The notes beneath the pieces were generated by a model. The model did not search any database. It was not told where the DNA came from and saw only the letters and a list, made by a program, of their open reading frames with translations. The translations under genes and the position numbers were made by a program. Below, in pieces: positions 8,807 through 16,467 of a stretch of 64,000 bases of DNA; within the stretch, counting starts at the first letter, position 1, and every line of letters starts with the position of its first letter. Origin of the DNA: Desertivirga brevis (lineage in GTDB: Bacteria > Bacteroidota > Bacteroidia > Sphingobacteriales > Sphingobacteriaceae); assembly GCF_017355835.1 (NCBI RefSeq), contig NZ_JAFEWF010000001.1:1364001-1428000 (forward strand). Direction: 5' to 3'.

Positions 8807-10021
8807 ATGACGATTAAATATCCGCTGCCTGCAAACGAATTCGAACGAATTATCAACCTATCTGAGTTTGACTTGGATTATACGAATCTACAGGACTCGT
8901 TTGAAAACTTAGCCAGATTAGCAGCTAAAATTGCAGGCTCAGAAATTTCATTGGTAAATCTTATTGACACCTATACTCAATGGACTATTTCTAGTCATGG
9001 CATTACTATCGATCAGATGGCTCGTGAAGAATCGGTTTGCCAATACACCATTGTGGAAACAGATAAGTTTGAAGTATCAGACCTGACTGCCGACGAACGC
9101 TTTAAGGATAAATTCTACGTGGCTGGAGATCCGCATCTAAAATATTATTACGGCATACCTTTGAGAACCAAAGCCGGAATTAATATTGGTGCCCTGTGTG
9201 TAATGGACAAAGAAACGAAGGAGCTTTCTCCAGAAAAAACGGAGATGTTGAATATTATTGCTGACGAAGTAGTGAACAGACTAAAAGCGTTTAAAGCTAT
9301 AAGTCAGATTCAAAATACTTTGAAAGAGGCTAATGAAACTAAAAAAAGGATTGTACACGATGTAAGAGGTCCTTTAGCGGGAATAATTGGATTGACAGAA
9401 ATAATTGCAGAGCAGGGCGACAGTAATAAAATTGAAGAAGTGCTGGAGTTTATTACGCTTATTAATAAAAGTAGTACATCAATCTTGGAGCTTGCGAACG
9501 AAATTCTTACCACTGAGAAAAAACTAGAAAGAGCTCCGACACTTAAATCTGATGAGTACAATCAGCTGGTATTGAAAGAGAAGCTTTTGCAATTATATAC
9601 CCCTCAAGCAATGAACAAGAACATTAAGTTCGAAGTTCACACCGCTGCAGATACAGAAGTTATTCCTTTTTCGAAAAACAAACTGCTTCAAATTGTAGGA
9701 AACTTAATCTCAAATGCCATCAAATTTACACCAGAACGAGGTAGTGTTATTGTTGATCTAAAGCTTAAAATCGGAACTCATTCTAATGATCTTATCATAC
9801 AAGTTAGAGACTCTGGAATCGGCTTAAGTCAGGAGGCGATTGATTCAGTTTTGAAAGGCCAGGGAAATACTACAAAGGGTACAGAGGGAGAAAAAGGATT
9901 TGGGTTTGGATTAACGCTTGTAAAACATTTAGTAGAAACCCTTGATGGAATTCTTAATATAAGCTCCGAACCTGGAAAAGAAACAATTTTTGAGATACGA
10001 TTACCGCAGCCTCAGAAATAA
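8807..10021 (+). CDS. Soluble GAF-domain histidine kinase
   Basis: 404 aa with no membrane segment or signal peptide. A GAF domain (about 20-165, with YYYGIPLRT and IGALCVMD) is followed by a HisKA helix with the phosphoacceptor H184 in RIVHDVRGPL, then an HATPase domain: N box NLISNAIKF, G1 box DSGIGLS, G2 box GFGFGLTL. It is a cytosolic sensor kinase. It lies 60 nt after the last polysaccharide gene, on the same strand, and could be the partner of the response regulator at 1353 that opens that operon. A hairpin terminator follows. Confidence 0.9.
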   Translation: MTIKYPLPANEFERIINLSEFDLDYTNLQDSFENLARLAAKIAGSEISLVNLIDTYTQWTISSHGITIDQMAREESVCQYTIVETDKFEVSDLTADERFKDKFYVAGDPHLKYYYGIPLRTKAGINIGALCVMDKETKELSPEKTEMLNIIADEVVNRLKAFKAISQIQNTLKEANETKKRIVHDVRGPLAGIIGLTEIIAEQGDSNKIEEVLEFITLINKSSTSILELANEILTTEKKLERAPTLKSDEYNQLVLKEKLLQLYTPQAMNKNIKFEVHTAADTEVIPFSKNKLLQIVGNLISNAIKFTPERGSVIVDLKLKIGTHSNDLIIQVRDSGIGLSQEAIDSVLKGQGNTTKGTEGEKGFGFGLTLVKHLVETLDGILNISSEPGKETIFEIRLPQPQK

Positions 10022-10033
10022 CAAAATACATTG

Positions 10034-10064
10034 ATTTCAACTTCTCCTGCGGGGAAGTTGAAAT
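10034..10064 (+). terminator. Rho-independent terminator after the histidine kinase
   Basis: The inverted repeat atttcaacttc / gaagttgaaat lies 13 nt after the kinase stop. It is AT rich with a short GC-rich loop but lacks a long T tract. From here to the tRNA promoter at 10346 I see no gene, only AT-rich DNA with a small gatc-gaaa-gatc hairpin near 10100. Confidence 0.6.
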
Positions 10065-10345
10065 ATTTCCAGAAAATACACTGAACCTAAATTAATGAGA
10101 TCGAAAGATCGTTCCATAATCCTTCTTCTGTCTGATCTTATCCATTGAATTAATCCTTTTGACCAGGACAGTAGCAATATATCTCTTCCCCCCAACCTAC
10201 TTATTCTGAGCTTCAACTGATGGACTTAAATCAAAAGCTGAAGCAAAATACAGCAATGAAGTGATAAGTTTAAAAAATTTTAACATTGATTTTAAAGCGA
10301 TTAGCTTAAAACAGGGCTTAAATAAGCCAGAAAAGCATTTTTCAA

Positions 10346-10376
10346 TTTGGAGGTGATTGCCTTTTTTGTACTTTTG
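10346..10376 (+). promoter_or_regulatory. Bacteroidota-type promoter of tRNA-Ser
   Basis: TTTG at 10346-10349 and TACTTTTG at 10369-10376 are separated by 19 nt, an exact match to the TTTG-N19-TAnnTTTG consensus of Bacteroidota housekeeping promoters. The mature tRNA starts 6 nt later, so transcription would begin at or next to the tRNA 5' end. Confidence 0.8.
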
Positions 10377-10381
10377 CCCCC

Positions 10382-10466
10382 GGAGAGTTGGCAGAGTGGT
10401 CGATTGCGGCAGTCTTGAAAACTGTTGACTGTAACAGGTCCGGGGGTTCGAATCCCTCACTCTCCG
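10382..10466 (+). tRNA. tRNA-Ser (anticodon UGA)
   Basis: An 85-nt gene. The acceptor stem ggagagt (10382-10388) pairs with actctcc (10459-10465), and G10466 is the discriminator base usual for bacterial tRNA-Ser. The anticodon arm reads cagtcttgaaaactg with TGA as anticodon. A long variable arm (gttgactgtaac region) marks a class II tRNA, and the T loop is ggttcgaatcc. CCA is not encoded. Confidence 0.95.
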
Positions 10467-10470
10467 CGAA

Positions 10471-10497
10471 GAAAGGCATCCTTATGGGATGCCTTTC
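10471..10497 (+). terminator. Hairpin terminator after tRNA-Ser
   Basis: A perfect 11-bp stem (gaaaggcatcc / ggatgcctttc) with a 5-nt loop starts 5 nt after the tRNA. No strong T tract follows. Confidence 0.65.
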
Positions 10498-10506
10498 GTG
10501 CGTTAG

Positions 10507-10849
10507 GAGGGATTCGAACCAGAAGGGCTGGCCTGGGGTTCGAACTATCTCTCGAACGGGTATAGCCAGGGATTGCGCGAGTGAGAAATCCCTCACTCTC
10601 CGCCAAATCAAATGCTGCCCGAAGGGTGGCATTTTTTATTTACGGGGCGCCGAGTTTACTCGGGCGAGCAGATAAACAAAACCCCCGCACTAAGGAACCT
10701 CGAGAAATGGAATGAAAGTAATTTGCGGGTTCTTTCTGGCCTATAAAAAACAATTAAACATCAGAAAAAATGACAAGGAGCGGAGCGACCAGCAATTGAT
10801 TTGAAGCCACCCCCTAAAGGGATCAACAAAGTTAATCCTCACTCTCCGC
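10507..10849 (+). repeat. Repeated fragments of the tRNA-Ser 3' end (candidate attachment-site scars)
   Basis: The tRNA end aatccctcactctccgc (10451-10467) recurs exactly at 10587-10603, and as a one-base-shorter copy at 10834-10849. An inverted 14-nt copy of the T-arm (gagggattcgaacc) lies at 10507-10520. The middle copy is followed by its own hairpin terminator. Such direct repeats of a tRNA 3' end are what site-specific integration and excision leave behind. No integrase is visible in the window, so only scars seem to remain. The rest of 10500-10996 holds no convincing gene. Confidence 0.7.
10610..10638 (+). terminator. Hairpin terminator after the second tRNA 3' fragment
   Basis: The near-perfect stem aaatgctgccc / gggtggcattt, loop gaa, is followed by a run of T. 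It stands just after the exact repeat of the tRNA 3' end, as if a second tRNA end with its own terminator had been placed here. Confidence 0.65.
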
Positions 10850-11192
10850 TAAGAAGAACCATGTCTATTTTATTCCACATCCCTTAAAGAAACATATATT
10901 TCTCCATCCCCGTAAAAATACCTACTTCATACCAGTTAACTACTCTTTTATTTATTCTCGGAAACAGAAAATACCACTAAGGGTTAAGGCTTTAGAATGA
11001 GCTACCTTATGAACAAGAAACCTATTCTCTGTCTGATTACCCACCCAATCGCCCTGATTAGTGAGGAAAACTCTTTTGTTATCAATAGCTTAAATAGAAA
11101 TTCAAAGTTCCGAAATCAGGTATATCAGCGTCAAAAGAACGTATTTACCCTCTTCTACGGCACTTTATATTTCATGACCTTCGACACGCCAA

Positions 11193-11618
11193 ATGAAAAA
11201 CAAGAAACATGTGATGGGTAAGAAGGAAACTAAATCTCTTCGGCCAGCATCGGAGAGCTTGATTAACAAGACATACAAGTTAAAATCGCTCGGTGAACCC
11301 AATTGCTATGTGAACAAGAGAATCAGAAGAATTATGGAAGCAAGAGAAACCTTTTTCGTTTTAACGTACAAACATCTACCCAATGTCGACTTCCTGTGCG
11401 ACCTTAAAGGAAATATTCGAGTAAAGATCTCGAGGATTAAAGAAAAAATAGTACCGGTAAAAACCGTAGCTATGATCTATGCAGTAAGCGATGATTGCCT
11501 ATTCCTATTTGAAGACCTGGGATGCCGTATATCTTGCTGGTCGGATTTTGAACCAGCTTTAACCTGGTACCAAAGGTTCTGCAGGCAAAGTAAACTTGAA
11601 GTGTATCTACCTGAATAA
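11193..11618 (+). CDS. Small LytTR-like protein, function uncertain
   Basis: 141 aa with a basic N-terminus. From about residue 50 the pattern resembles a LytTR DNA-binding domain: a strand (ETFFVLTY), FLCDLKGNIRVKISRI, then VKTVAMIYAVSDDCLFLF and a polar strand before a helix (SDFEPALTWYQRF). The usual closing FxRxHRS segment is absent, so the match is weak. ATG 11214 is an alternative start. It lies 21 nt before a LuxR-type response regulator and may share its transcript. It could be a degenerate or divergent LytTR regulator. Confidence 0.55.
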   Translation: MKNKKHVMGKKETKSLRPASESLINKTYKLKSLGEPNCYVNKRIRRIMEARETFFVLTYKHLPNVDFLCDLKGNIRVKISRIKEKIVPVKTVAMIYAVSDDCLFLFEDLGCRISCWSDFEPALTWYQRFCRQSKLEVYLPE

Positions 11619-11639
11619 ACAAAAAACATCATCAATACC

Positions 11640-12281
11640 ATGAAAAACATTATTATATCTTTTGCAAACGAAACGGAGAGAGACTGCATAAGAGCCTTAT
11701 TAGAAACAAACAACAACCTGGGCATGATCAAGGAAGTCTCTACACTAGAGCAGATACTTGCATTAGCGGAAACAGGAACATCGGGTATTGTTGTCATCGA
11801 CAGCGACCTTGGCCAGGAAGACGAATTTTTGAAGTTAAGGAAGCTAAATTACCGGCACCCTGAACTTCAAATAATAGCAGTAACGTCTAACGATCAACAA
11901 AGTACGGTAAAGAAAGTATTTGAAACAGGCGTAAAGGCCTATCTTTTAAAGGGATGCAGCGCTGAAGAACTTAATTTGGCAATAAATGAAGTATTGAAAG
12001 GACGAATGTATATCTGTTCTGCTCTCGGCTTTAAATTTCTGAGGCAGAATTCAATAATAAATTCAACGAGCGAAGCTACTGTAAACTTAACAAGTCGTGA
12101 ATTGGAAGTACTGTCTTTAATTGCGGAGGGATACACTAATTATGAAATTGCCGACAAATTATTTACGAGCCGCAGAACTGTGGAAGGGCACCGACTTAGC
12201 CTTAGCCGTAAATTGGGGGTAAAGAACTCTGCACAAATGATCAAGGTGGCATATAAAAGCGGACTGATCGAGGCCGCGTAA
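11640..12281 (+). CDS. NarL/FixJ-type response regulator with degenerate receiver
   Basis: 213 aa. The N-terminal receiver-like domain (1-125) has a candidate phosphoacceptor at D54 or D56 (VVIDSDLGQ) and a lysine in AYLLKG. The acidic pair normally at the end of strand 1 is replaced by N10-E11. The C-terminal LuxR HTH (about 147-210) is canonical: LTSRELEVLSLIAEGYTNYE, then ADKLFTSRRTVEGHR and KLGVKNSAQ. It is a DNA-binding transcription regulator whose phosphorylation may be atypical. No kinase is adjacent; the LytTR-like gene lies upstream and the GH1-RmlD fusion downstream on the same strand after about 300 nt. Confidence 0.85.
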   Translation: MKNIIISFANETERDCIRALLETNNNLGMIKEVSTLEQILALAETGTSGIVVIDSDLGQEDEFLKLRKLNYRHPELQIIAVTSNDQQSTVKKVFETGVKAYLLKGCSAEELNLAINEVLKGRMYICSALGFKFLRQNSIINSTSEATVNLTSRELEVLSLIAEGYTNYEIADKLFTSRRTVEGHRLSLSRKLGVKNSAQMIKVAYKSGLIEAA

Positions 12282-12580
12282 AGTTAATTAAACCATTAGC
12301 GTTGCTATATAAGATTCACCTCTGCCAACAAGAGAAATAAAGCACACTTTTTCAAAGTTTGCAAAACCAAGAGTTCAATTTAAAAATGACGGGGTGTATT
12401 GTTGTCTAAATAGACCTTGTAAAAAATCGACTTAATGATAAAAATACCTTTATAACCGTGTAATATACCCCTTTTCGAGGTTTGAAGCGCTAGTGGACAA
12501 AGTTTTGTTCTACCACGACTGAACTTAATTAAGCGGGAGGCACACAAAGCCTGCTGCCATGTCTAACTTAAATTAGTAGT
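12282..12580. other. Intergenic region upstream of the GH1-RmlD fusion
   Basis: About 300 nt without a credible ORF. It is AT rich in the first two thirds. A TACCTTTA near 12445 is one base off the TAnnTTTG -7 element and is the only promoter-like signal I see for the next gene. Confidence 0.4.
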
Positions 12581-14791
12581 ATGCTCGAAATTAATAATAG
12601 TAATAGCCACGTTGAGGTATGGGGAGGGATAGAATGTACTATTAACAGGGTAAACAATAATTATTTTGATCAGCTTGAATATTCAGGGCATTATGACAGG
12701 CTATCAGATTTAGATCTTGTTGCATCACTTGGGATTAAAACCCTACGCTACCCAGTCTTATGGGAAAAACATGAGAGGACCAAGGGTGCAAAGATTAACT
12801 GGAACTTTGCGTCCGAGCGTTTAAACCGGTTAAAAGACCACGGAATTACGCCCATAGCAGGCCTTGTTCACCACGGCAGTGGCCCTGAGTTCGTAAATTT
12901 CTATGATGGTAGCTTCGAAGAAGGTCTTGCTAAATATGCTAAGAAAGTTGCAGAGCAATTCCCATGGCTTGAATATTTCACGCCCGTTAATGAACCTCTA
13001 ACCACAGCCAGGTTTTGCGGGTTATACGGATTTTGGTATCCTCATGGGAAAACAGATTTCGACTTTTTCAAAGTGCTCCTGAGTGAATGCAAAGCCACAG
13101 TTATGGCTATGCAAGCCATCAGGGATGTTATCCCAAATGCCAAGCTCATCCAGACAGAAGACCTTGGGAGGTGCCACAGCACACCATTGCTGCAATACCA
13201 AGCCGACCTGGAAAATGAAAGAAGGTGGTTGTCTTATGAGCTGCTTTGCGGCAGACTAACTCCGGATAAAGTAATGTGGCAGTATATGCTTAAGGCAGGC
13301 ATACAGGAAGATGAATTGACCTATTTTCTGGAAAACAACTGCCCACCTCATATTTGCGGATTTAATTACTACCTAACCTCCGAACGTTATCTGGATGAGG
13401 ATCTTAAAAAGTATCCAGAGCATTTTTACGGAGGAAATGGAACTCATACTTACGCAGATGTTCATACAGTTCTGGTTGATCTGGAAGAGGAAACCGGGGC
13501 TAATGTATTGCTGAAGGAAGCATGGGAAAGACTAGGGCTACCCTTAGCCATAACAGAATGCCATCTACATAGTCCCCGGGAAGACCAAATGCGCTGGTTT
13601 AATGAAATGTGGAAGACGCTTAATCAACTTAAAACCGAGGGTGTCGATATAAGGGCTATAACTGCCTGGGCTATCTTCGGCCTTACTGGCTGGAACTCAC
13701 TTTGCACCAAACCCGGAGGGCTTTATGAGCCCGGAGTATTTAGCCTGCGATCTGGTACTCCTCGCCCTACAGCACTAGCATCTTATATTCAAGAACTTTG
13801 TACGAACAATAAATCGGAGCACCCGGTGTTGGAGGGTCTTGGCTGGTGGAAAAGAGACGACAGAATAACATATAACAAAAAGCATATCGCTCAATTATCA
13901 TCAAAAAATCCTGTTAAAACCTGCAGACCAGTATTGATTATTGGTAAGAATGGGACCTTGGGGAAAGCCTTCGGTCGTACTTGTGAAGACAGGCACATCC
14001 ATTACAAATCCTTAAGCAGAACAGAATTAGACATTACTAGAAGAGTCGAGGTAGAGCGAGTTATAAGAGAGCTAAATCCATGGGCTATTATTAATACAGC
14101 TGGATATGTAAAAGTTGATGAAGCTGAGGACGAAAGGACTTCTTGTTACAATGCCAACTTCAAAGGTGCAGTGATCCTTGCCGAGACTTGTGCCACTTTG
14201 GGTATAAAGCTTTTAACTTTTTCTTCGGATATGGTATTTGATGGAAAGAAAGCTGCTCCCTATAGCGAAAGTGACGCAGTCAGTCCATTAAATATCTATG
14301 GTAAAAGTAAGGCAAAAGCAGAAGCCAGGATTCTGGCAATAAATCCGGAAGCGCTTATTATTAGAACGAGCAGTTTCTTCGGGCCTTGGGATGATTACAA
14401 TTTCGCAGCTACAACCTTGAGGGATCTGAAAGACCAAAAGAAAGTACAGGCAGCTAAAGACGTATTCATCTCCCCTACTTATGTGCCTGATCTGGTTGAC
14501 GAAAGTCTAAATATTCTGCTCGATAACACTAACGGCATATTACATGTGGCTAATAGCGGGTCGATATCCTGGTATGAGTTCGCGAGAAAACTAGCTGTTT
14601 TAGCTGGTTATGATGATTCATATATCGAAGCATTACCAATACTGAGAATGCAAAAGAAGGCAAAGCGGCCAACTAACAGCATTCTGAAAAGTGAAAAAGG
14701 AGTTGAACTTCCAACCTTGGAAAATGCTTTGGGAAGGTATTTTGAAGCTATTGAAAATAATAACTACTCTGCAACCAGAAAAGCTGGTTAA
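12581..14791 (+). CDS. Fusion protein: family 1 glycoside hydrolase domain plus RmlD-like SDR domain
   Basis: 736 aa. Residues about 10-410 form a GH1 (beta/alpha)8 barrel with the acid/base Glu in VNEPL (E138) and the nucleophile Glu in ITECH (E326); both catalytic residues are kept. Residues about 448-730 form an extended short-chain dehydrogenase like dTDP-4-dehydrorhamnose reductase: nucleotide-binding GKNGTLG at 455-461, a TAGYVKVDEAE segment, SSDMVFDG, and the catalytic Y-x3-K in YGKSKAK. There is no signal peptide, so it is cytoplasmic. The two activities in one chain suggest processing of a glycoside and reduction of a keto-sugar. The substrate is unknown. It stands alone, ending in a terminator. 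Confidence 0.85.
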   Translation: MLEINNSNSHVEVWGGIECTINRVNNNYFDQLEYSGHYDRLSDLDLVASLGIKTLRYPVLWEKHERTKGAKINWNFASERLNRLKDHGITPIAGLVHHGSGPEFVNFYDGSFEEGLAKYAKKVAEQFPWLEYFTPVNEPLTTARFCGLYGFWYPHGKTDFDFFKVLLSECKATVMAMQAIRDVIPNAKLIQTEDLGRCHSTPLLQYQADLENERRWLSYELLCGRLTPDKVMWQYMLKAGIQEDELTYFLENNCPPHICGFNYYLTSERYLDEDLKKYPEHFYGGNGTHTYADVHTVLVDLEEETGANVLLKEAWERLGLPLAITECHLHSPREDQMRWFNEMWKTLNQLKTEGVDIRAITAWAIFGLTGWNSLCTKPGGLYEPGVFSLRSGTPRPTALASYIQELCTNNKSEHPVLEGLGWWKRDDRITYNKKHIAQLSSKNPVKTCRPVLIIGKNGTLGKAFGRTCEDRHIHYKSLSRTELDITRRVEVERVIRELNPWAIINTAGYVKVDEAEDERTSCYNANFKGAVILAETCATLGIKLLTFSSDMVFDGKKAAPYSESDAVSPLNIYGKSKAKAEARILAINPEALIIRTSSFFGPWDDYNFAATTLRDLKDQKKVQAAKDVFISPTYVPDLVDESLNILLDNTNGILHVANSGSISWYEFARKLAVLAGYDDSYIEALPILRMQKKAKRPTNSILKSEKGVELPTLENALGRYFEAIENNNYSATRKAG

Positions 14792-14819
14792 AAGATCTTA
14801 GCATTGTTTTCTGTTGAAT

Positions 14820-14858
14820 AAAGCCAGTCTGGATATCCGCGTTCCAGGCTGGCTTTTT
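14820..14858 (+). terminator. Terminator between the GH1-RmlD fusion and the DinB gene
   Basis: The stem aaagccag / ctggcttt has an inner ctgga / tccag extension and is followed by ttttt. It lies between convergent genes and could serve both. Confidence 0.7.
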
Positions 14859-14873
14859 ATTAAGCAATCATGG

Positions 14874-15449
14874 TCAAATTTCCCTTTTTTTAGCTTCTAA
14901 ATATTCATCTGTAAAGTGCTGTCTTTCCCGGGGATTGGAGAACTTATTGGCATTGTAGCCTGTCGATTGTCCTTTAGGGATTGAAAGTGAACTCCATTGT
15001 TCTGCACACATTTTCCCGATAAAAACGATTTGACCAACATGATATGAATAATGAGCAAGTTGGCGGTTAATTGCTTCCAATACGGTATGTCCCTGATTTC
15101 TAATGTAAATTATTTGTGTAAGATCTTCATCAGTAAGGGAGCATAAAGCGTCAAGAAACACCCTCCATCCCTCATTCCACTTCGCCATCATCTCATCTTT
15201 ATCTAAGATATCGAGGACAAATTCGGCATCCCGGTCGCGCCATTCTTTCTCCCCGTCGCTTGTAAGGAAATCGGTCCAGCGACTTAACATATTTCCCCAT
15301 AAGTGCTTTACAATGGTGGCAATGCTGTTACTTTCTTCATTGTACTGCCAAAAGAGCTTCTCTTCGGGTATTTGAGAAATAGTCTTCTCCCCCAACATTT
15401 TATAATATTCAAACTGTTTTATAACACTTTCAAGATATCCGCTATTCAT
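14874..15449 (-). CDS. DinB-family protein (DUF1572-like)
   Basis: 191 aa. A four-helix bundle of the DinB/YfiT type, with histidines placed like the metal-binding triad: H in VKHLWGNML (about residue 49) and the pair in LAHYSYHVGQI (about 132-136). Family members are metal-dependent and often act as thiol transferases or remain uncharacterised. The gene is on the minus strand, convergent with the fusion gene, with no partner. The catalytic role is not predictable. Confidence 0.85.
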   Translation of the reverse strand: MNSGYLESVIKQFEYYKMLGEKTISQIPEEKLFWQYNEESNSIATIVKHLWGNMLSRWTDFLTSDGEKEWRDRDAEFVLDILDKDEMMAKWNEGWRVFLDALCSLTDEDLTQIIYIRNQGHTVLEAINRQLAHYSYHVGQIVFIGKMCAEQWSSLSIPKGQSTGYNANKFSNPRERQHFTDEYLEAKKREI

Positions 15450-15765
15450 TTTATTTCATTATTTAGGTTCAATCATTTTTTGTTACCTCAGTGATAAATT
15501 TAAAGAACCTTTTTTAAATAAACACGAACCGGTTACAGTTGAACATCCTAAAGCTCAATTCGTAAGAGGAAAGGGATATTTTTCGTGATCAATACTATTA
15601 AGAGATAAACTACTTTGGAATAGCAGATACTGGTATCAGTGCGGAAATCCCTAATATACCAATAAGGAAAGAGAGTCCTTAGCGATACCAATATAAATCC
15701 AAATATTCCAGGAATTTGTCGGGACCAGTATTTTTATTTGCTGCTGAACGAGATGTAAAATGGAA
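15450..15765. other. Intergenic region with no recognised feature
   Basis: About 300 nt of AT-rich DNA. No ORF has good composition and I see no strong hairpin. The minus-strand promoter of the DinB gene should lie at its left edge but shows no clear TAnnTTTG. Confidence 0.35.
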
Positions 15766-15821
15766 CAAAAAAGCCCTGTAGCTATGAGAGCAGCAGGGCA
15801 ACCTAAACCTTATCACAATTT
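15766..15821 (-). ncRNA. Candidate short intergenic RNA with its own promoter and terminator
   Basis: On the minus strand a perfect -7 element (TATATTTG, 15833-15826) is followed after about 25 nt by a hairpin, gccctg / cagggc with a 15-nt partly paired loop (15799-15773), and then six T residues. A transcript would be only about 55 nt and holds no ORF. It is a compact promoter-leader-terminator unit. The same hairpin could instead terminate the small gene at 15933-16130. No RNA family was identified. Confidence 0.45.
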
Positions 15822-15825
15822 GATA

Positions 15826-15833
15826 CAAATATA
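15826..15833 (-). promoter_or_regulatory. -7 promoter element of the candidate small RNA
   Basis: TATATTTG on the minus strand matches TAnnTTTG exactly. A TTTG lies upstream at 15851-15848, but the spacing of 14 nt is shorter than the usual 19-21. Confidence 0.5.
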
Positions 15834-15932
15834 AGGATATATCCTATCAAAAGTAGAGCGTATTGTCAGAGTAATGCTATTTCGCATTACTATTGAAAGC
15901 TATCTGGATGGATTAAAAAGAGAGAGTTCTTT

Positions 15933-16130
15933 TCATGAAACGGAAGGACCTACTCTATAAAACGTGCAGTTTTCCCAATCAGTTATCCTCTTGGGCAACA
16001 CCTGGCCGTCTTCAAACTTTATGTAAATAATATTCCCGCTATAGTCAAGGGATGAAACAACAAATAGGCTTTCTCCATAATACAGGAGATCTCCCTCTCG
16101 AACTGTATGTATATCTAAAATAGGCTTCAC
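15933..16130 (-). CDS. Small hypothetical protein
   Basis: 65 aa from a GTG start. The composition is protein-like (VREGDLLYYGESLFVVSSLD, then a beta-rich IIYIKFEDGQVLPKRI), suggesting a small SH3-like barrel. I do not recognise it. A minus-strand terminator at 15799-15773 lies downstream and would suit it. No ribosome-binding site is visible and the start is uncertain. An overlapping ORF in another frame (16045-16317) looks less protein-like. Confidence 0.4.
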   Translation of the reverse strand: MKPILDIHTVREGDLLYYGESLFVVSSLDYSGNIIYIKFEDGQVLPKRITDWENCTFYRVGPSVS

Positions 16131-16436
16131 AGCAGAAAATAAAGCTGAAAGTACGAAGCAGATGTGGCTTTAGATTAACTAAAGGTTGAATTTGAAATGA
16201 ATTTAAATTAGTTTTTGGTAAAACAAAAGAATCTAGAGGAGAGCTAGGTTGATGGGTATCAAAACCTTTTTTCACTTTAACGACTGTACAAGAGCACTTT
16301 AAAGACCCCAAAACCAAGTATAAATACGCGGATCAAGAGAACATTTTCCATCCTTTTGAAATGTTGCAGCTGTTACATTTCGAGCATCGTGAGAATTTAA
16401 TACAGTACGTTTCAATGATACCGGCTCTCAAATCTT
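16131..16436. other. Intergenic region upstream of cobQ
   Basis: About 300 nt with no convincing gene and no cobalamin riboswitch. Neither the ccggtg..tccgg core nor the cctgcc 3' element, both present at 29.1 kb and 36.6 kb, can be found here. Confidence 0.5.
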
Positions 16437-16444
16437 TATTTTTG
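16437..16444 (+). promoter_or_regulatory. -7 promoter element of the cobQ operon
   Basis: TATTTTTG matches TAnnTTTG and lies 23 nt before the cobQ ATG. A small gcttc/gaagc hairpin (16445-16463) occupies the short leader. Confidence 0.55.
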
Positions 16445-16467
16445 CTTCGGCAAAGCTGAAGCTTTAA

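Noticed and set aside
10342..10675. ORFs on both strands across tRNA-Ser and its repeats
   Set aside because: They translate the tRNA gene and its fragments; this is structural RNA and repeat DNA, not protein.
10997..11221. 74-aa ORF just before the LytTR-like gene
   Set aside because: No recognisable domain, mixed hydrophobic and polar sequence without pattern, and it overlaps the more convincing next ORF by 29 nt.
16045..16317. 90-aa minus-strand ORF upstream of cobQ
   Set aside because: Overlaps the better small ORF at 15933-16130 in another frame and has a random-looking composition.
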